DNA of 64,000 nucleotides from Rhodobacteraceae bacterium HTCC2150 (GTDB lineage: Bacteria > Pseudomonadota > Alphaproteobacteria > Rhodobacterales > Rhodobacteraceae), in NCBI GenBank assembly GCA_000169395.1, contig AAXZ01000004.1, positions 124,001 through 188,000 of the forward strand, given 5' to 3'. Position numbers and translations under genes: made by a program. The notes beneath the pieces are model-generated. The model had not been told where the DNA came from and searched no databases. It was given only the letters and a program-made list of their open reading frames with translations. Shown here piece after piece: positions 8,116 to 17,037 of the stretch (the stretch's first letter is position 1; each line of letters starts with the position of its first letter).

Positions 8116-9333
8116 TTTAGCAGGATCAACACCCAGAATATGGGCAAAGTCATCGCGTGTGCTCGCATCCGCGATGGCGCGGCCTAAGGGGTCGTTTATC
8201 TGACGGCCCGCTTTGGTTTCTGCGCGGCAAAAATCCATCCACGCTTGTAATGCTGCATCCAAACAAGGGGAAGGCATGTTCATTTCGCGCAATGCCGTGC
8301 GAGATTGCAAAAAGCGGTAGGGGATTTTCTGGCTTCCATCCATGGCGATTTGGCGCAAGCTGTGGGCCAATGATGGGTTGGCAAAGCGCGCTATTAGATC
8401 ACGACCATATTGTGCGGACATATCTTGTAATTCCACAGGCAAGGTCAATGCGGCTTCGGCCATCAATCCTTGTGTGGTGGCCAGTAATGTGGGGTCTGCA
8501 ATCGCTTGGTGAACAAATTCATGCCCTGCTAAAACACCCTGATACGCCAGCATCGAGTGCGCACCATTCAGCATGCGAAGTTTGCGCATTTCGTGGGGGG
8601 CAACATCCGTCACAAAGCGTGCGCCAGCGGCGGCCCAGTCAGGGCGGGGCGTTGCAAAATTATCCTCAATCACCCATTCGCTGAAGGCTTCGGTCGGAAC
8701 AGGGGCTGTCGCCGGATACCCCATTGCGGCAACTCTGTTGCGCAATTCATCCGTGGTCGCTGGCGTGATGCGATCGACCATAGAATTTGGAAACATGAAC
8801 AGGTTCCAATTTATGTTCAAGCCTGCTGCGCTTGCAAATTTTTTAACCGCTCGCTCAAGCACACGCCCATTGTCCATGCGATTGTCACAACTTAATATGG
8901 TCATAGGCGTTTTGCGTTGTGACAACCCGATTGCCAAAAATCCGATTAATGTTTTTGGCGTGCCGTTCATGTCATGTTGAATGTCAGGATCACCCAATTC
9001 AAGTTCGCCATTTGCGGCCAGATGGTACCCTTTTTCTGTGACTGTAGCTGTTACAATTTGCACATCGGCGTCGGCCAACTTGGTCAAAATTTCATCAGGT
9101 TGCGTTGGGGCCAACAGAATATCGTCAATGACATCAATTACTTGAAATTCAGATTGTGGGCCGCCCTCAACCACCAAAGTATAGGCGAAATTATCCGCCG
9201 CCATTGCCCGGCGCATGGCATCAGAGCGCATCGAAACACCGCTGATACGCCAGTCACCACCGGCCAAGGCTGTATAGGCCGCTTGATGTGCGCGAAAGAA
9301 ATTACCAACGCCAAAGTGCAGAATTTGCGGCAT
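8110..9333 (-). CDS. uxuB: mannitol dehydrogenase family protein, probable D-fructuronate reductase
   Basis: Start taken at ATG 9333, one base after the uxaC stop; the open frame to 9414 lies within uxaC. The 407-residue product begins with ILHFGVGNFFRAHQA, the NAD-binding opening of the long-chain mannitol dehydrogenase family, and holds the catalytic K-x5-N-x2-H in KLRMLNGAHS. It should interconvert fructuronate and mannonate, the step between uxaC and uxuA. It is shorter than the enterobacterial enzyme (about 480), so a different polyol or acid is possible. It forms an operon with uxaC. Confidence 0.78.
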   Translation of the reverse strand: MPQILHFGVGNFFRAHQAAYTALAGGDWRISGVSMRSDAMRRAMAADNFAYTLVVEGGPQSEFQVIDVIDDILLAPTQPDEILTKLADADVQIVTATVTEKGYHLAANGELELGDPDIQHDMNGTPKTLIGFLAIGLSQRKTPMTILSCDNRMDNGRVLERAVKKFASAAGLNINWNLFMFPNSMVDRITPATTDELRNRVAAMGYPATAPVPTEAFSEWVIEDNFATPRPDWAAAGARFVTDVAPHEMRKLRMLNGAHSMLAYQGVLAGHEFVHQAIADPTLLATTQGLMAEAALTLPVELQDMSAQYGRDLIARFANPSLAHSLRQIAMDGSQKIPYRFLQSRTALREMNMPSPCLDAALQAWMDFCRAETKAGRQINDPLGRAIADASTRDDFAHILGVDPAKL

Positions 9334-9334
9334 G

Positions 9335-10693
9335 TTATGGCTCCATCCGATAAGTTTTACGCGCAAGTCCGATGGTAAGTTGGTCCGCCAGAATTTCGGC
9401 GTCACGAATTCCAAAATATCGTTTGTTGACCATCAAAGCCAAATGCGCCGCCACGCCACGTCGCCAAAGATCATGACGGGCGGGAATTGACAAAAATGCG
9501 CGGGTGTCGTCGTTAAAACCGGCCAAATTGTAATAACCAGCCGTTTCCACAACATTGTCAAAATATCGCGCAATACCTGCTGCACTGTCGTGAAACCACC
9601 AAGGTGGCCCAAGGCGTAAACAGGGCCAATGACCCACCATAGGGGCCAATTCGCGGGCATAAGTAGCCTCATCCAACGTAAACAGGATCAAGGTTAAACG
9701 TGGATCATTGCCAACACGGTTTAACAGTGCATCAAGCCCGCGCACCCATTCAGTTGCCACAGGAATGTCCGCGCCCATGTCTCGACCAAATCGATCCAAA
9801 ATTGCGGCGTTTGTGTTTCGTCTTGATCCGGCATGTAGTTGCATTACCAACCCATCATCCAATGACATCTGGGCCATTTCTATGAGCATATGACCATAAA
9901 ACCGCGCCGCCTCGTCAGGCGTTGGGTTGGACTTAACTCGTTGAAACAAAGGTTCTAGATCGGCTTTTTCTATCCATTCTGTATGAACAACCTCAATTGC
10001 ATGATCCGTGGCAGTGGATCCTAAGGATTTGAAAAACATGCGGCGTTGCCGAAGGGCTGTAAGGTATCCTTCAAGGCTATTGGTGTCTTGGCCACTGACC
10101 TCGGCCAGTTTTTCAATATTTGCAGAAAACTGCGGATCATTCGGATCAAGTACCCCGTCAGGGCGAAAGGTTGGTACGATTTTGCCACCCCAATCGGCAT
10201 CGATACTTGTTGAGTGATGGGACAGATCGTCAAGCGCACTGTCCGTCGTTGCCAATGCTTCTATCCCAAAACGTTTATAGAGCGCGCGCGGGCGGTATTC
10301 TGGCAAATTTAGTTTTGCAGCGATTTGATCATACACAGTGTTAGCGGTTTCAGGCGTAAGAATATCAACGCCAAGGGTTTGATATAAAACGAATTCAATC
10401 CAAACACGGCTGGGCGTGCCCAAAAACAGATGCCAATTGTCAGCAAATATTTGGAAAACCGCGCGTGGGTCATAGGCGACACCACCAATACCGAGCTTTT
10501 CTAGTGGAATACCTTGGGAATAAAGCATGCGAAAAACGTAATGATCAGGAATAACCAACAATTGCGCTGGATCGGCAAATGCCTGATCCGTCGCAAACCA
10601 CGAGGGATCACAGTGGCCATGGGGCGACAAAATCGGGGTGTCTTTAATGCCCTCATAAAGTTGGGCTGCGATACCTGACAAACGATGCGACAT
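9335..10693 (-). CDS. uxaC: glucuronate isomerase
   Basis: Start at ATG 10693 with GGGAGA upstream; the open frame beyond it has no site. The 452 residues (family about 470) show the amidohydrolase-like metal motif SPHGHCDP near residue 23, a following AFADPAQLLVIPDHYVFRML stretch, and MQLHAGSRRNTN in the second half. All are typical of uronate isomerase, which converts glucuronate to fructuronate or galacturonate to tagaturonate in the cytoplasm. It leads a two-gene operon with the reductase and is divergent from uxuA, sharing a 125-bp control region. Confidence 0.92.
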   Translation of the reverse strand: MSHRLSGIAAQLYEGIKDTPILSPHGHCDPSWFATDQAFADPAQLLVIPDHYVFRMLYSQGIPLEKLGIGGVAYDPRAVFQIFADNWHLFLGTPSRVWIEFVLYQTLGVDILTPETANTVYDQIAAKLNLPEYRPRALYKRFGIEALATTDSALDDLSHHSTSIDADWGGKIVPTFRPDGVLDPNDPQFSANIEKLAEVSGQDTNSLEGYLTALRQRRMFFKSLGSTATDHAIEVVHTEWIEKADLEPLFQRVKSNPTPDEAARFYGHMLIEMAQMSLDDGLVMQLHAGSRRNTNAAILDRFGRDMGADIPVATEWVRGLDALLNRVGNDPRLTLILFTLDEATYARELAPMVGHWPCLRLGPPWWFHDSAAGIARYFDNVVETAGYYNLAGFNDDTRAFLSIPARHDLWRRGVAAHLALMVNKRYFGIRDAEILADQLTIGLARKTYRMEP

Positions 10694-10818
10694 GGAATTC
10701 TCCCTTTTGGGTACAATGCCAGAAAATTGCACTAAATATCCAGCGTTTTGGCCTTTCCGTTTGGGATTATTTTTGCAATTCTTTAACCGTTCTATTTCCA
10801 GATGCTGAGGGTGAAAAA
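10694..10818. promoter_or_regulatory. divergent uxaC / uxuA control region
   Basis: This 125-bp region separates the divergent uxaC and uxuA starts, so it must hold both promoters. TTGCA at 10727-10731 and TGCAA at 10775-10779 form a spaced inverted pair in AT-rich sequence. GAGGGTG just before 10819 is the uxuA ribosome site. No clear -35/-10 pair could be fixed by eye. Confidence 0.4.
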
Positions 10819-12006
10819 ATGCAACAATGTTGGCGATGGTTTGGTCCGGCAGACACCGTGAAAATTGAACAACTTGCACAAGTTGGTGTTGAAGGCGTTG
10901 TAAGTGCCTTGCATCAATTTCCACCTGGCGAAGTTTGGCCCTTGGCAGACATTCTAGAACGTCAGGCGATGATTGCCGCCCCCCATGGTATTGGTTGGGA
11001 TGTTGTTGAAAGTTTACCAGTCTCTGAAGCGATAAAAACGCAATCAAGTGACGCGAAAGCGCATTTTACCGCTTACCGTGAAAGCATGGATAATCTGGCG
11101 GCCGCAGGGCTGAAAACAATCTGCTATAATTTTATGCCAATATTGGATTGGACACGAACAACTTTGCGCAAAAAACAGGCACATGGCGGTGTGGCGATGC
11201 AGTTTAATCTGCTTGATTTCGCGGTGTTTGATTTGTTCGTGCTGAAGCGAACAAACGCGCGTGACGATTATAACGCCGAGATTACGAATGCTGCAAAAAC
11301 GCAGTTTGACAAAATGTCAGATGCCGAAAAGCAAGATCTACAAGACAACATCATTTGCGGCCTGCCTGGCGCAAACGAAGGCTGGACGCTAGATGATTTA
11401 CACCGTCAGTTGTTGGATTATGCCGAGATTGATGCGGGCAAGCTCCGTCAAAATTTGATCGATTTTTTGGGTGAAGTGGTGCCGCACGCTGAAAAGCTCG
11501 GCATGCGACTTTGCTGTCACCCCGATGATCCACCGTTTTCTTTGATGGGTTTACCGCGTGTGATGTCATCAACTGCAGATTATAAAGCGGTTCTTGATGC
11601 TGTTGACAGCCCTGCAAATGGGGCCACGTTTTGCACGGGTTCATTGGGTGTTTCTGCCGGATTTGATGGCGTTGAATTCATTCGCCAGCTAGGTCACAAA
11701 ATTCACTTTGCCCATCTCAGAAACACCAAACGCCTGCCGAGCATTGATCCGGCGCGTCCTGATTTTTTTGAAGCGCCGCATTTGGAAGGCGACACAAATA
11801 TGGTCGCTGTCGTCAATGCGTTGTTAGATGAAGAAACGCGACGCACAGCGCAAGGACGCGATGACTGGCAAATCCCGATGCGACCCGATCATGGGCAAGA
11901 CTTATTGGATGATTTGAACCGTAGTAGTCAGCCGGGGTATCCGTTGATCGGACGTCTGCGGGGGTTGGCTGAATTACGCGGAATTATGGCAGCGTACAGT
12001 GGATAA
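10819..12006 (+). CDS. uxuA: mannonate dehydratase
   Basis: The 395 residues match the usual UxuA length. The start ...CWRWFGPADTVKIEQLAQVGVEGVV is diagnostic, and the later motifs LCCHPDDPPFSLMGLPR, NGATFCTGSLG, HFAHLRN and PDHG supply the metal-binding C, H and D residues of this xylose-isomerase-like barrel. It removes water from D-mannonate to give 2-keto-3-deoxygluconate, the substrate of the KdgK at 7240. It is transcribed away from uxaC and converges on the amidotransferase gene, with only 11 bases between the two stops. Confidence 0.94.
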   Translation: MQQCWRWFGPADTVKIEQLAQVGVEGVVSALHQFPPGEVWPLADILERQAMIAAPHGIGWDVVESLPVSEAIKTQSSDAKAHFTAYRESMDNLAAAGLKTICYNFMPILDWTRTTLRKKQAHGGVAMQFNLLDFAVFDLFVLKRTNARDDYNAEITNAAKTQFDKMSDAEKQDLQDNIICGLPGANEGWTLDDLHRQLLDYAEIDAGKLRQNLIDFLGEVVPHAEKLGMRLCCHPDDPPFSLMGLPRVMSSTADYKAVLDAVDSPANGATFCTGSLGVSAGFDGVEFIRQLGHKIHFAHLRNTKRLPSIDPARPDFFEAPHLEGDTNMVAVVNALLDEETRRTAQGRDDWQIPMRPDHGQDLLDDLNRSSQPGYPLIGRLRGLAELRGIMAAYSG

Positions 12007-12017
12007 ATTCCGCGGTT

Positions 12018-12710
12018 TTAGCCAAGTTTTGCGGCTTCAAAAAAACGTGCAATTCCTTCTGCAAAATCAGTCTGATCGACGGGGGCAACTGATGCGTTCT
12101 CGACAACGTCTTTGGGCAAGTAATTCGCCAATTGAACCTGCAAAGCTGCAAAAAAATCTGGCGATATTTCAGGATGATACTGCGTTGTCGCAATATGTTT
12201 TCCCTTGGTGAAGGCAGCGACCGGTGTATCTGGCGCACTGGCAACAACAATGGCGCCATCGGGCATTTTCAACACTTGTTCTTGGTGGGCTGCATAAAGG
12301 CTAGGGTTTCCATGCCACGGGCAGGCCGTCAAAATATGCGAAGAAACAGCGCCAAAAACCCATCCTTGCGGGTTTGAACCAACAGTGCCGCCCAATGCGT
12401 GCGCTATGATTTGATGCCCAAAACAGGCGCCGAACATGGGCGTTTTTGCTTTGTCGGCTGTCTGAATAAGATCATTCAGGCGCGCAACCCATGGATCAGG
12501 GTCGTTGGCCGATGCCATGCTGCCGGTAATTATCACGCCATCAAACTTGGTGATATCGTCTGGAAATTCATCGGTGATGACGGAAAAATTAGTGAACCGC
12601 CAATCAGGGCGCAAAGGCTGTAATAGGGCGATGAATTTTTCACCATCATCAGCATATGACCGCGCAAACTCGGATTCATCGGTTTGGGCCATCAACACGG
12701 CAATATGCAT
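12018..12710 (-). CDS. class I glutamine amidotransferase-like protein
   Basis: Start at ATG 12710 (MHIAVLMAQ). The 230-residue protein has the nucleophile elbow GACFGHQ, with the catalytic cysteine near residue 97, and the His-Glu of QYHPE. That gives a complete Cys-His-Glu triad of the GMP-synthase-like GATase1 fold. A gene of this class next to a glutamine-synthetase-like ligase resembles the gamma-glutamyl hydrolase/ligase pairing of the Puu putrescine pathway. By that analogy it may cleave a gamma-glutamyl product rather than donate ammonia. It is divergent from the P450 with a 66-bp gap. Confidence 0.8.
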   Translation of the reverse strand: MHIAVLMAQTDESEFARSYADDGEKFIALLQPLRPDWRFTNFSVITDEFPDDITKFDGVIITGSMASANDPDPWVARLNDLIQTADKAKTPMFGACFGHQIIAHALGGTVGSNPQGWVFGAVSSHILTACPWHGNPSLYAAHQEQVLKMPDGAIVVASAPDTPVAAFTKGKHIATTQYHPEISPDFFAALQVQLANYLPKDVVENASVAPVDQTDFAEGIARFFEAAKLG

Positions 12711-12776
12711 TTTGTTATCCTTTTGCTTGCGCAGATTAAATTGCACCTTAGGATGGGAAAAGAACAGGAGCAAGTG

Positions 12777-14045
12777 ATGACAGTTTGGACAGCAACAGAC
12801 GATGGATTTGCGGACCTTTCCTCGCACGATGTATTTGCCAATGGCACGCCGCACAATACCTTTGAACGCTTGCGCCGAGATGATCCCGCAAACTGGCAAG
12901 AATGGTCGGGTGGCGATGGTTTTTGGAACCTAACACGCCACGCGGATGTTTGGACCGCGAACAAGAACCCGCAGATATTTTCCTCGGCACGCGGCATTCG
13001 AATGGAAGATCAAAGTTACGAAGAATATCTGGCACGACGCACGTTTCAGGAAACAGACGCCCCTGAACACACAGCATCGCGCCGAAAACTATTCGCCGCA
13101 TTTTCCAAGCCAATGATGGCCAAATTTGAAGACCAAATTCGCGAAATATGTGTGGAAATACTGGACCGTGTTCTGGAGGAAGATAGTTTTGATGCGACGC
13201 GTATGATTGCCCGCGAATTACCCATGCGAATGTTGGGTCGGGTGATTGGTACGCCGGATAAGGATTTACCTTGGCTGGTGGATAAAGGGGACGCGCTTAT
13301 GGCGAATACGGATCCTGATTTTACCGATCACGTGATGGACAAGCTGACAACCAGTGACTTTCGGATGATGCCGTTTAATTCACCTGCAGGGGCCGAGCTG
13401 TATTCCTATGCTCAAAAACTGATGGAAGACAAAGAGGCAAGCGGCGACACAAACGGCGTCTTGCATATGATCCGTCAGCCTGATGAGGACGGAAATGTAA
13501 TTTCCGAAAGCGAGTTTCGCAACTTCTTTTGCCTTTTGGTGGCCGCTGGTAATGACACGACGCGTTATTCGCTTGCGGGCGGCATTCAGGCACTTTGTGG
13601 GCAGCCAGAATTGATCGATCAACTGCATGCTGGTGGCGAAATTTGGGATCGTATGGCGGATGAGGTGATCCGTTGGGCCACGCCTGCCACCTATTTTCGT
13701 CGCACCGCTACGCAGGATACGGAATTGCATGGCAAAACCATACGCGAGGGCGACAAGGTTATGCTGTGGTTTGCATCGGCCAATCGTGACCCGAACATAT
13801 TCAAAGATCCCATGCGTGTTGATTTGACCCGCCGCCCCAATCAACACATGTCGTTTGGGCAAGGGGGGCCACATGTTTGTTTAGGCATGTGGTTGGCAAA
13901 ATTAGAAGTGCGTGTTCTGTTTGAAGAATTTGTGAAACGAGTTTCAAAGGTTGAATTTGACGGTGAATATCAATTCCTTAGATCAAACTTTGTTGGCGGA
14001 ATTAAGAAGTTACCAGTGCGTATTACGCGCAGACAAAGGGATTGA
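12777..14045 (+). CDS. cytochrome P450
   Basis: ATG at 12777 lies six bases after AGGAG. The 422-residue soluble bacterial P450 has the I-helix oxygen motif AGNDTT, a K-helix E-x-x-R (EVIRW) and the haem loop FGQGGPHVCLG with the ligand cysteine near residue 361. The haem loop has an extra residue against the strict FGxGxHxC pattern. The substrate is unknown; no ferredoxin or reductase gene is adjacent, so redox partners must be elsewhere. It lies three bases before the glutamine-synthetase-like gene, so oxidation and gamma-glutamylation probably serve the same compound. Confidence 0.92.
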   Translation: MTVWTATDDGFADLSSHDVFANGTPHNTFERLRRDDPANWQEWSGGDGFWNLTRHADVWTANKNPQIFSSARGIRMEDQSYEEYLARRTFQETDAPEHTASRRKLFAAFSKPMMAKFEDQIREICVEILDRVLEEDSFDATRMIARELPMRMLGRVIGTPDKDLPWLVDKGDALMANTDPDFTDHVMDKLTTSDFRMMPFNSPAGAELYSYAQKLMEDKEASGDTNGVLHMIRQPDEDGNVISESEFRNFFCLLVAAGNDTTRYSLAGGIQALCGQPELIDQLHAGGEIWDRMADEVIRWATPATYFRRTATQDTELHGKTIREGDKVMLWFASANRDPNIFKDPMRVDLTRRPNQHMSFGQGGPHVCLGMWLAKLEVRVLFEEFVKRVSKVEFDGEYQFLRSNFVGGIKKLPVRITRRQRD

Positions 14046-14048
14046 ATT

Positions 14049-15335
14049 ATGAAAGATCGTTTGCGCGTACTGTTTTGTGACCACCTTGGTTTACCACGTG
14101 GGAAATATTTGCCGGCCTCCAAAATTGGGGATGGCGCCAGTCGTTTTGCAAGGCCAACGTTCGGTGTACATTTTGACAAGGATTTGTTGGATGCACCCGG
14201 TGCCATGATGATGGAGGGCCTGCCAGATATGGAATGCCGCTACCGAGGCGAGGACATTCGCGAAAGCTGGGATATCGGTCAGAAAATCGTGGTTGGGGAT
14301 CTTTACGATACCGACGGTGAGGCGTTGACACTTTGCGGGCGCCAAGCACTAAAACGTGCAATTGCTGATTGGCAATCAATGGGACTGACGCCCAAAATTG
14401 GCATCGAACTGGAATGCTTTGCTTTTGTAAGTGACGAGACAGGAAAACTTCGCCCCTATGACACACCGGGGGCGACTGTCTATGGAACGGGGCCATTTGC
14501 CGACCCGATACGATTTACAGAAGCGATTTGGGAAACAGCCGAGGAACTGGGTTTTTCATTGGACATGTTGACCGCCGAATATGACGCGCCGCAATTTGAA
14601 TTTACCCTGACGTTTGATGATGCCCTGAAGGCTGTGGATGACATATTCTTGTTCAAACTAATGGCTCGCGAGGTTGCATTAGAACACGGCGTTGTTTTGA
14701 CGTTTATGCCCAAGCCGATAGACGAGGCGGGCGGTTCTGGCATGCACATCAACTTTTCGTTCAATGATGCAGATGGTAATAATGCGTTGGCCACCGACCA
14801 ATCTGGCAACCCTGGCATGAATGATTTGGCCAAAGGGTGCGTGGCTGGCCTTATGCATCACCACAATGGGTTGGCCGGTCTCATTGCACCGACGACGCCA
14901 AGTTATAAACGTCTGCAACCAGCGTCTTTGTCCGGCTATTGGCAAAACTGGGCAGGGGATCATCGTGGTGTAACGACCCGCGTTTCTAGTGAAGGTGGGA
15001 AAAAGGCGCGTCTTGAACATCGTATGGCTGATGCGTCATCTAATCCTTACACTGCCGTTGCTGCTGTATTACAAGCCGCGCGCTTGGGTGTCGCAAACGG
15101 TTATGCGTTGCCAGCGATGGAAACCGGTGATTGCATGGCAACGGTTGATGCTAAAACCGGTTGTGCCACGGATCTTGCAGGGGCAATCAATGATCTAGAA
15201 GGCGACACTGTTTTGTCTGCTGCCGTTGGCCAAGAACTGGTTGATAATCACATTTTCATGCGTCGCGAAGAGGTTGGTAAAACGGCTGATCTAGAAGGTG
15301 ATGCCTTGCGTGATTTTTACATCTACAATCTGTGA
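14049..15335 (+). CDS. glutamine synthetase family ligase (gamma-glutamylamine synthetase-like)
   Basis: This 428-residue protein has the GS fold. An N-terminal beta-grasp part is followed by the catalytic barrel with GIELECFAF (metal-binding glutamates), GSGMHINFS (ATP/metal histidine) and LEHRMADASSNPY (the arginine/glutamate loop). The sequence diverges from housekeeping GlnA and lacks the adenylylation-loop region as I read it. This fits the PuuA/GlnT-like ligases that attach glutamate to amines. Next to the amidotransferase at 12018 it would complete a gamma-glutamylation/hydrolysis pair. The amine is unknown. Confidence 0.82.
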   Translation: MKDRLRVLFCDHLGLPRGKYLPASKIGDGASRFARPTFGVHFDKDLLDAPGAMMMEGLPDMECRYRGEDIRESWDIGQKIVVGDLYDTDGEALTLCGRQALKRAIADWQSMGLTPKIGIELECFAFVSDETGKLRPYDTPGATVYGTGPFADPIRFTEAIWETAEELGFSLDMLTAEYDAPQFEFTLTFDDALKAVDDIFLFKLMAREVALEHGVVLTFMPKPIDEAGGSGMHINFSFNDADGNNALATDQSGNPGMNDLAKGCVAGLMHHHNGLAGLIAPTTPSYKRLQPASLSGYWQNWAGDHRGVTTRVSSEGGKKARLEHRMADASSNPYTAVAAVLQAARLGVANGYALPAMETGDCMATVDAKTGCATDLAGAINDLEGDTVLSAAVGQELVDNHIFMRREEVGKTADLEGDALRDFYIYNL

Positions 15336-15339
15336 TCCA

Positions 15340-16260
15340 TTGAAGCGCAGCAAATTAAGCCAAGGCCAACGCCAAGGACATCTCGCGATGTTAGCCTTTT
15401 CAATCCTGGTGGCAGGCTCCTTTGCCTTTGGGGGGCGTGTCGCCAATGACATCGCACCAGTGGTTCTAACCACGTTAAGGTTCACAATCGGGGCGATTTT
15501 TCTGTCTAGTATTGTGATCATTCAAGGCAGTTTTAAAAGGGAGCACGCCAAGGCGGCTTGGCGTTATTTCCTGATGGGATTCTTAATGGCCCTTTATTTT
15601 GTTCTGATGTTTGAGGGGCTTAAAACAGCGAGCCCTGTTTCAATGGCGGCGGTTTTTACGCTTACACCCTTTATTGCCGCGGGTTTTGGGTGGATATTGT
15701 TGCGCCAAGTCACAAATCATCGCATTGCTGGTGCCCTTTTGATCGGTGCGATCGGTGCCTTATGGGTGATTTTCCAGGGCGATCTTGCCCGTGTATTAGC
15801 GCTCGACATAGGCCGAGGTGAGGCCATATTTTTCATCGGTGTCGCCGCGCACGCGCTTTATGCGCCTCTTGTGCCACGTCTAAATCGAGGGGAACCACCG
15901 GCTGTATTTACGGCCGGTATGCTTATCGGTGGCAGCGTGCTTTTGTGGATATATGCGTGGCCTGAAATGTGTCACGCTGATTACGCCGCGATGCCTGCTG
16001 CCGTTTGGTGGGTGTTGGCCTATGTGTCGTTGGCGGCAACAAGTACGACATTCTTTTTGTTGCAATATGCCAGCCTTAGAATTCCGGCGGCCAAAGTAAT
16101 GGCTTATACATATTTCACGCCCAGCGTGGTTCTTATGTGGGAAATGGTATTGGGGGCGGGTACGCCTAAGTCAATTGTTTTGATTGGTGTTTTGCTATGC
16201 GTTTGTGCCCTTATTGCATTGTTGATGCAGGGGCGTGAGGGGCAATCAGGGGGCAAGTAG
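15340..16260 (+). CDS. DMT superfamily (EamA) transporter
   Basis: The product has about ten hydrophobic helices in two EamA repeats. The start is uncertain. TTG 15340 gives 306 residues beginning just after the upstream stop, ATG 15388 has AAGGA nine bases upstream, and an ATG at 15298 would overlap the ligase gene by 38 bases. The position directly after the ligase suggests transport of the same amine or its product. Its 3' end overlaps the convergent TetR gene by 15 bases. Confidence 0.82.
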   Translation: MKRSKLSQGQRQGHLAMLAFSILVAGSFAFGGRVANDIAPVVLTTLRFTIGAIFLSSIVIIQGSFKREHAKAAWRYFLMGFLMALYFVLMFEGLKTASPVSMAAVFTLTPFIAAGFGWILLRQVTNHRIAGALLIGAIGALWVIFQGDLARVLALDIGRGEAIFFIGVAAHALYAPLVPRLNRGEPPAVFTAGMLIGGSVLLWIYAWPEMCHADYAAMPAAVWWVLAYVSLAATSTTFFLLQYASLRIPAAKVMAYTYFTPSVVLMWEMVLGAGTPKSIVLIGVLLCVCALIALLMQGREGQSGGK

Positions 16261-16863
16261 TTGCGAAATCATAGTTGCTTGAAATGCACGTGCTTGGGCA
16301 AAATTACTTTCGCGATCCTCACCCAAAATTGCCGAAACTTGAACGTCAAAATCAGCGTAGTGCTGGGTCATGGCCCAAATGGAAAAGAACAAATGCTTGG
16401 GATTAACTTGGCGAAGTTGCCCCAGATCCATCCATTTTTGCAAAAGGATGGATTTTTCCTCAACCAAGGACTTAAGCGAGCCCTTCAGATAGTTTTCTAA
16501 ATGAGGCGCACCGCGTAAAATTTCGTTGGCAAAAAGGCGGCTTTCTAACGGATAGGACATCGCCATATTCATTTTTGCATCCAAATACTTCAGCACTTCG
16601 GTTAATGGATCACCTTGGGCATCCATAGCACGCAAAGGGGCAAGCCAAGCGTCCAGTAACCCTTCAAGTAGAGCTGTATGAATTTCTTCTTTGCCCGAAA
16701 AATAATACAAAAGATTCGGCTTTGATATTCCGGCTTTCAGGGCGATTTGATCCAAACTCGTGCCCCGAAAACCGTCTAAAGAAAACACATCCAAAGCGGC
16801 GTCCAAAATCATTTGGCGCTTTTGTTTTTGATTTCTTGTCATCTTTGCAGGGGTATCGGTCAT
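16246..16863 (-). CDS. TetR family regulator, RutR-like
   Basis: This 205-residue TetR protein starts at ATG 16863; an earlier ATG at 16890 is possible but neither has a strong ribosome site. The N-terminal helix-turn-helix ends in GISKPNLLYYF. The ligand domain closely follows RutR: WLAPLRAM, SRLFANEILRGAP, LVEEKSILL and IWAMTQHYADF all align with RutR segments I know. RutR in E. coli senses pyrimidines and binds TTGACCANNTGGTCAA; such a site lies at 16956. No rut operon is visible here, so this copy probably controls the neighbouring amine genes. Confidence 0.88.
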   Translation of the reverse strand: MTDTPAKMTRNQKQKRQMILDAALDVFSLDGFRGTSLDQIALKAGISKPNLLYYFSGKEEIHTALLEGLLDAWLAPLRAMDAQGDPLTEVLKYLDAKMNMAMSYPLESRLFANEILRGAPHLENYLKGSLKSLVEEKSILLQKWMDLGQLRQVNPKHLFFSIWAMTQHYADFDVQVSAILGEDRESNFAQARAFQATMISQLLAP

Positions 16864-16923
16864 TTTATCCAGATCAATTTGGCCCACCATAACGAGGGTC
16901 GGATAAATACTTTAATACAATTC

Positions 16924-16951
16924 TTGACGTCTCTTGCATAGGTGTTAGGTT
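16924..16951 (+). promoter_or_regulatory. candidate promoter reading towards the VOC operon
   Basis: TTGACG at 16924-16929 is a good -35. A weak TAGGTT at 16946-16951 is 16 bases later and could be the -10, which would place the start of transcription in or next to the RutR-like operator at 16956. The -10 is poor, so this is tentative. Confidence 0.3.
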
Positions 16952-16955
16952 AAAA

Positions 16956-16971
16956 CTGACCAATTGGTAAA
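16956..16971. promoter_or_regulatory. RutR-type operator
   Basis: CTGACCAATTGGTAAA matches the known RutR consensus TTGACCANNTGGTCAA at 12 of 14 defined positions, and its core ACCAATTGGT is a perfect palindrome. It lies 92 bp upstream of the RutR-like gene and downstream of a possible -35 at 16924. It could serve autoregulation and control of the VOC-aminotransferase-PotD operon. Confidence 0.65.
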
Positions 16972-17037
16972 ATTGCGGTGTTTATAGTTGCCAAAATGGG
17001 TCAATTTAGTCGAGTAAAGATAGCCCCAATGCGTAAT

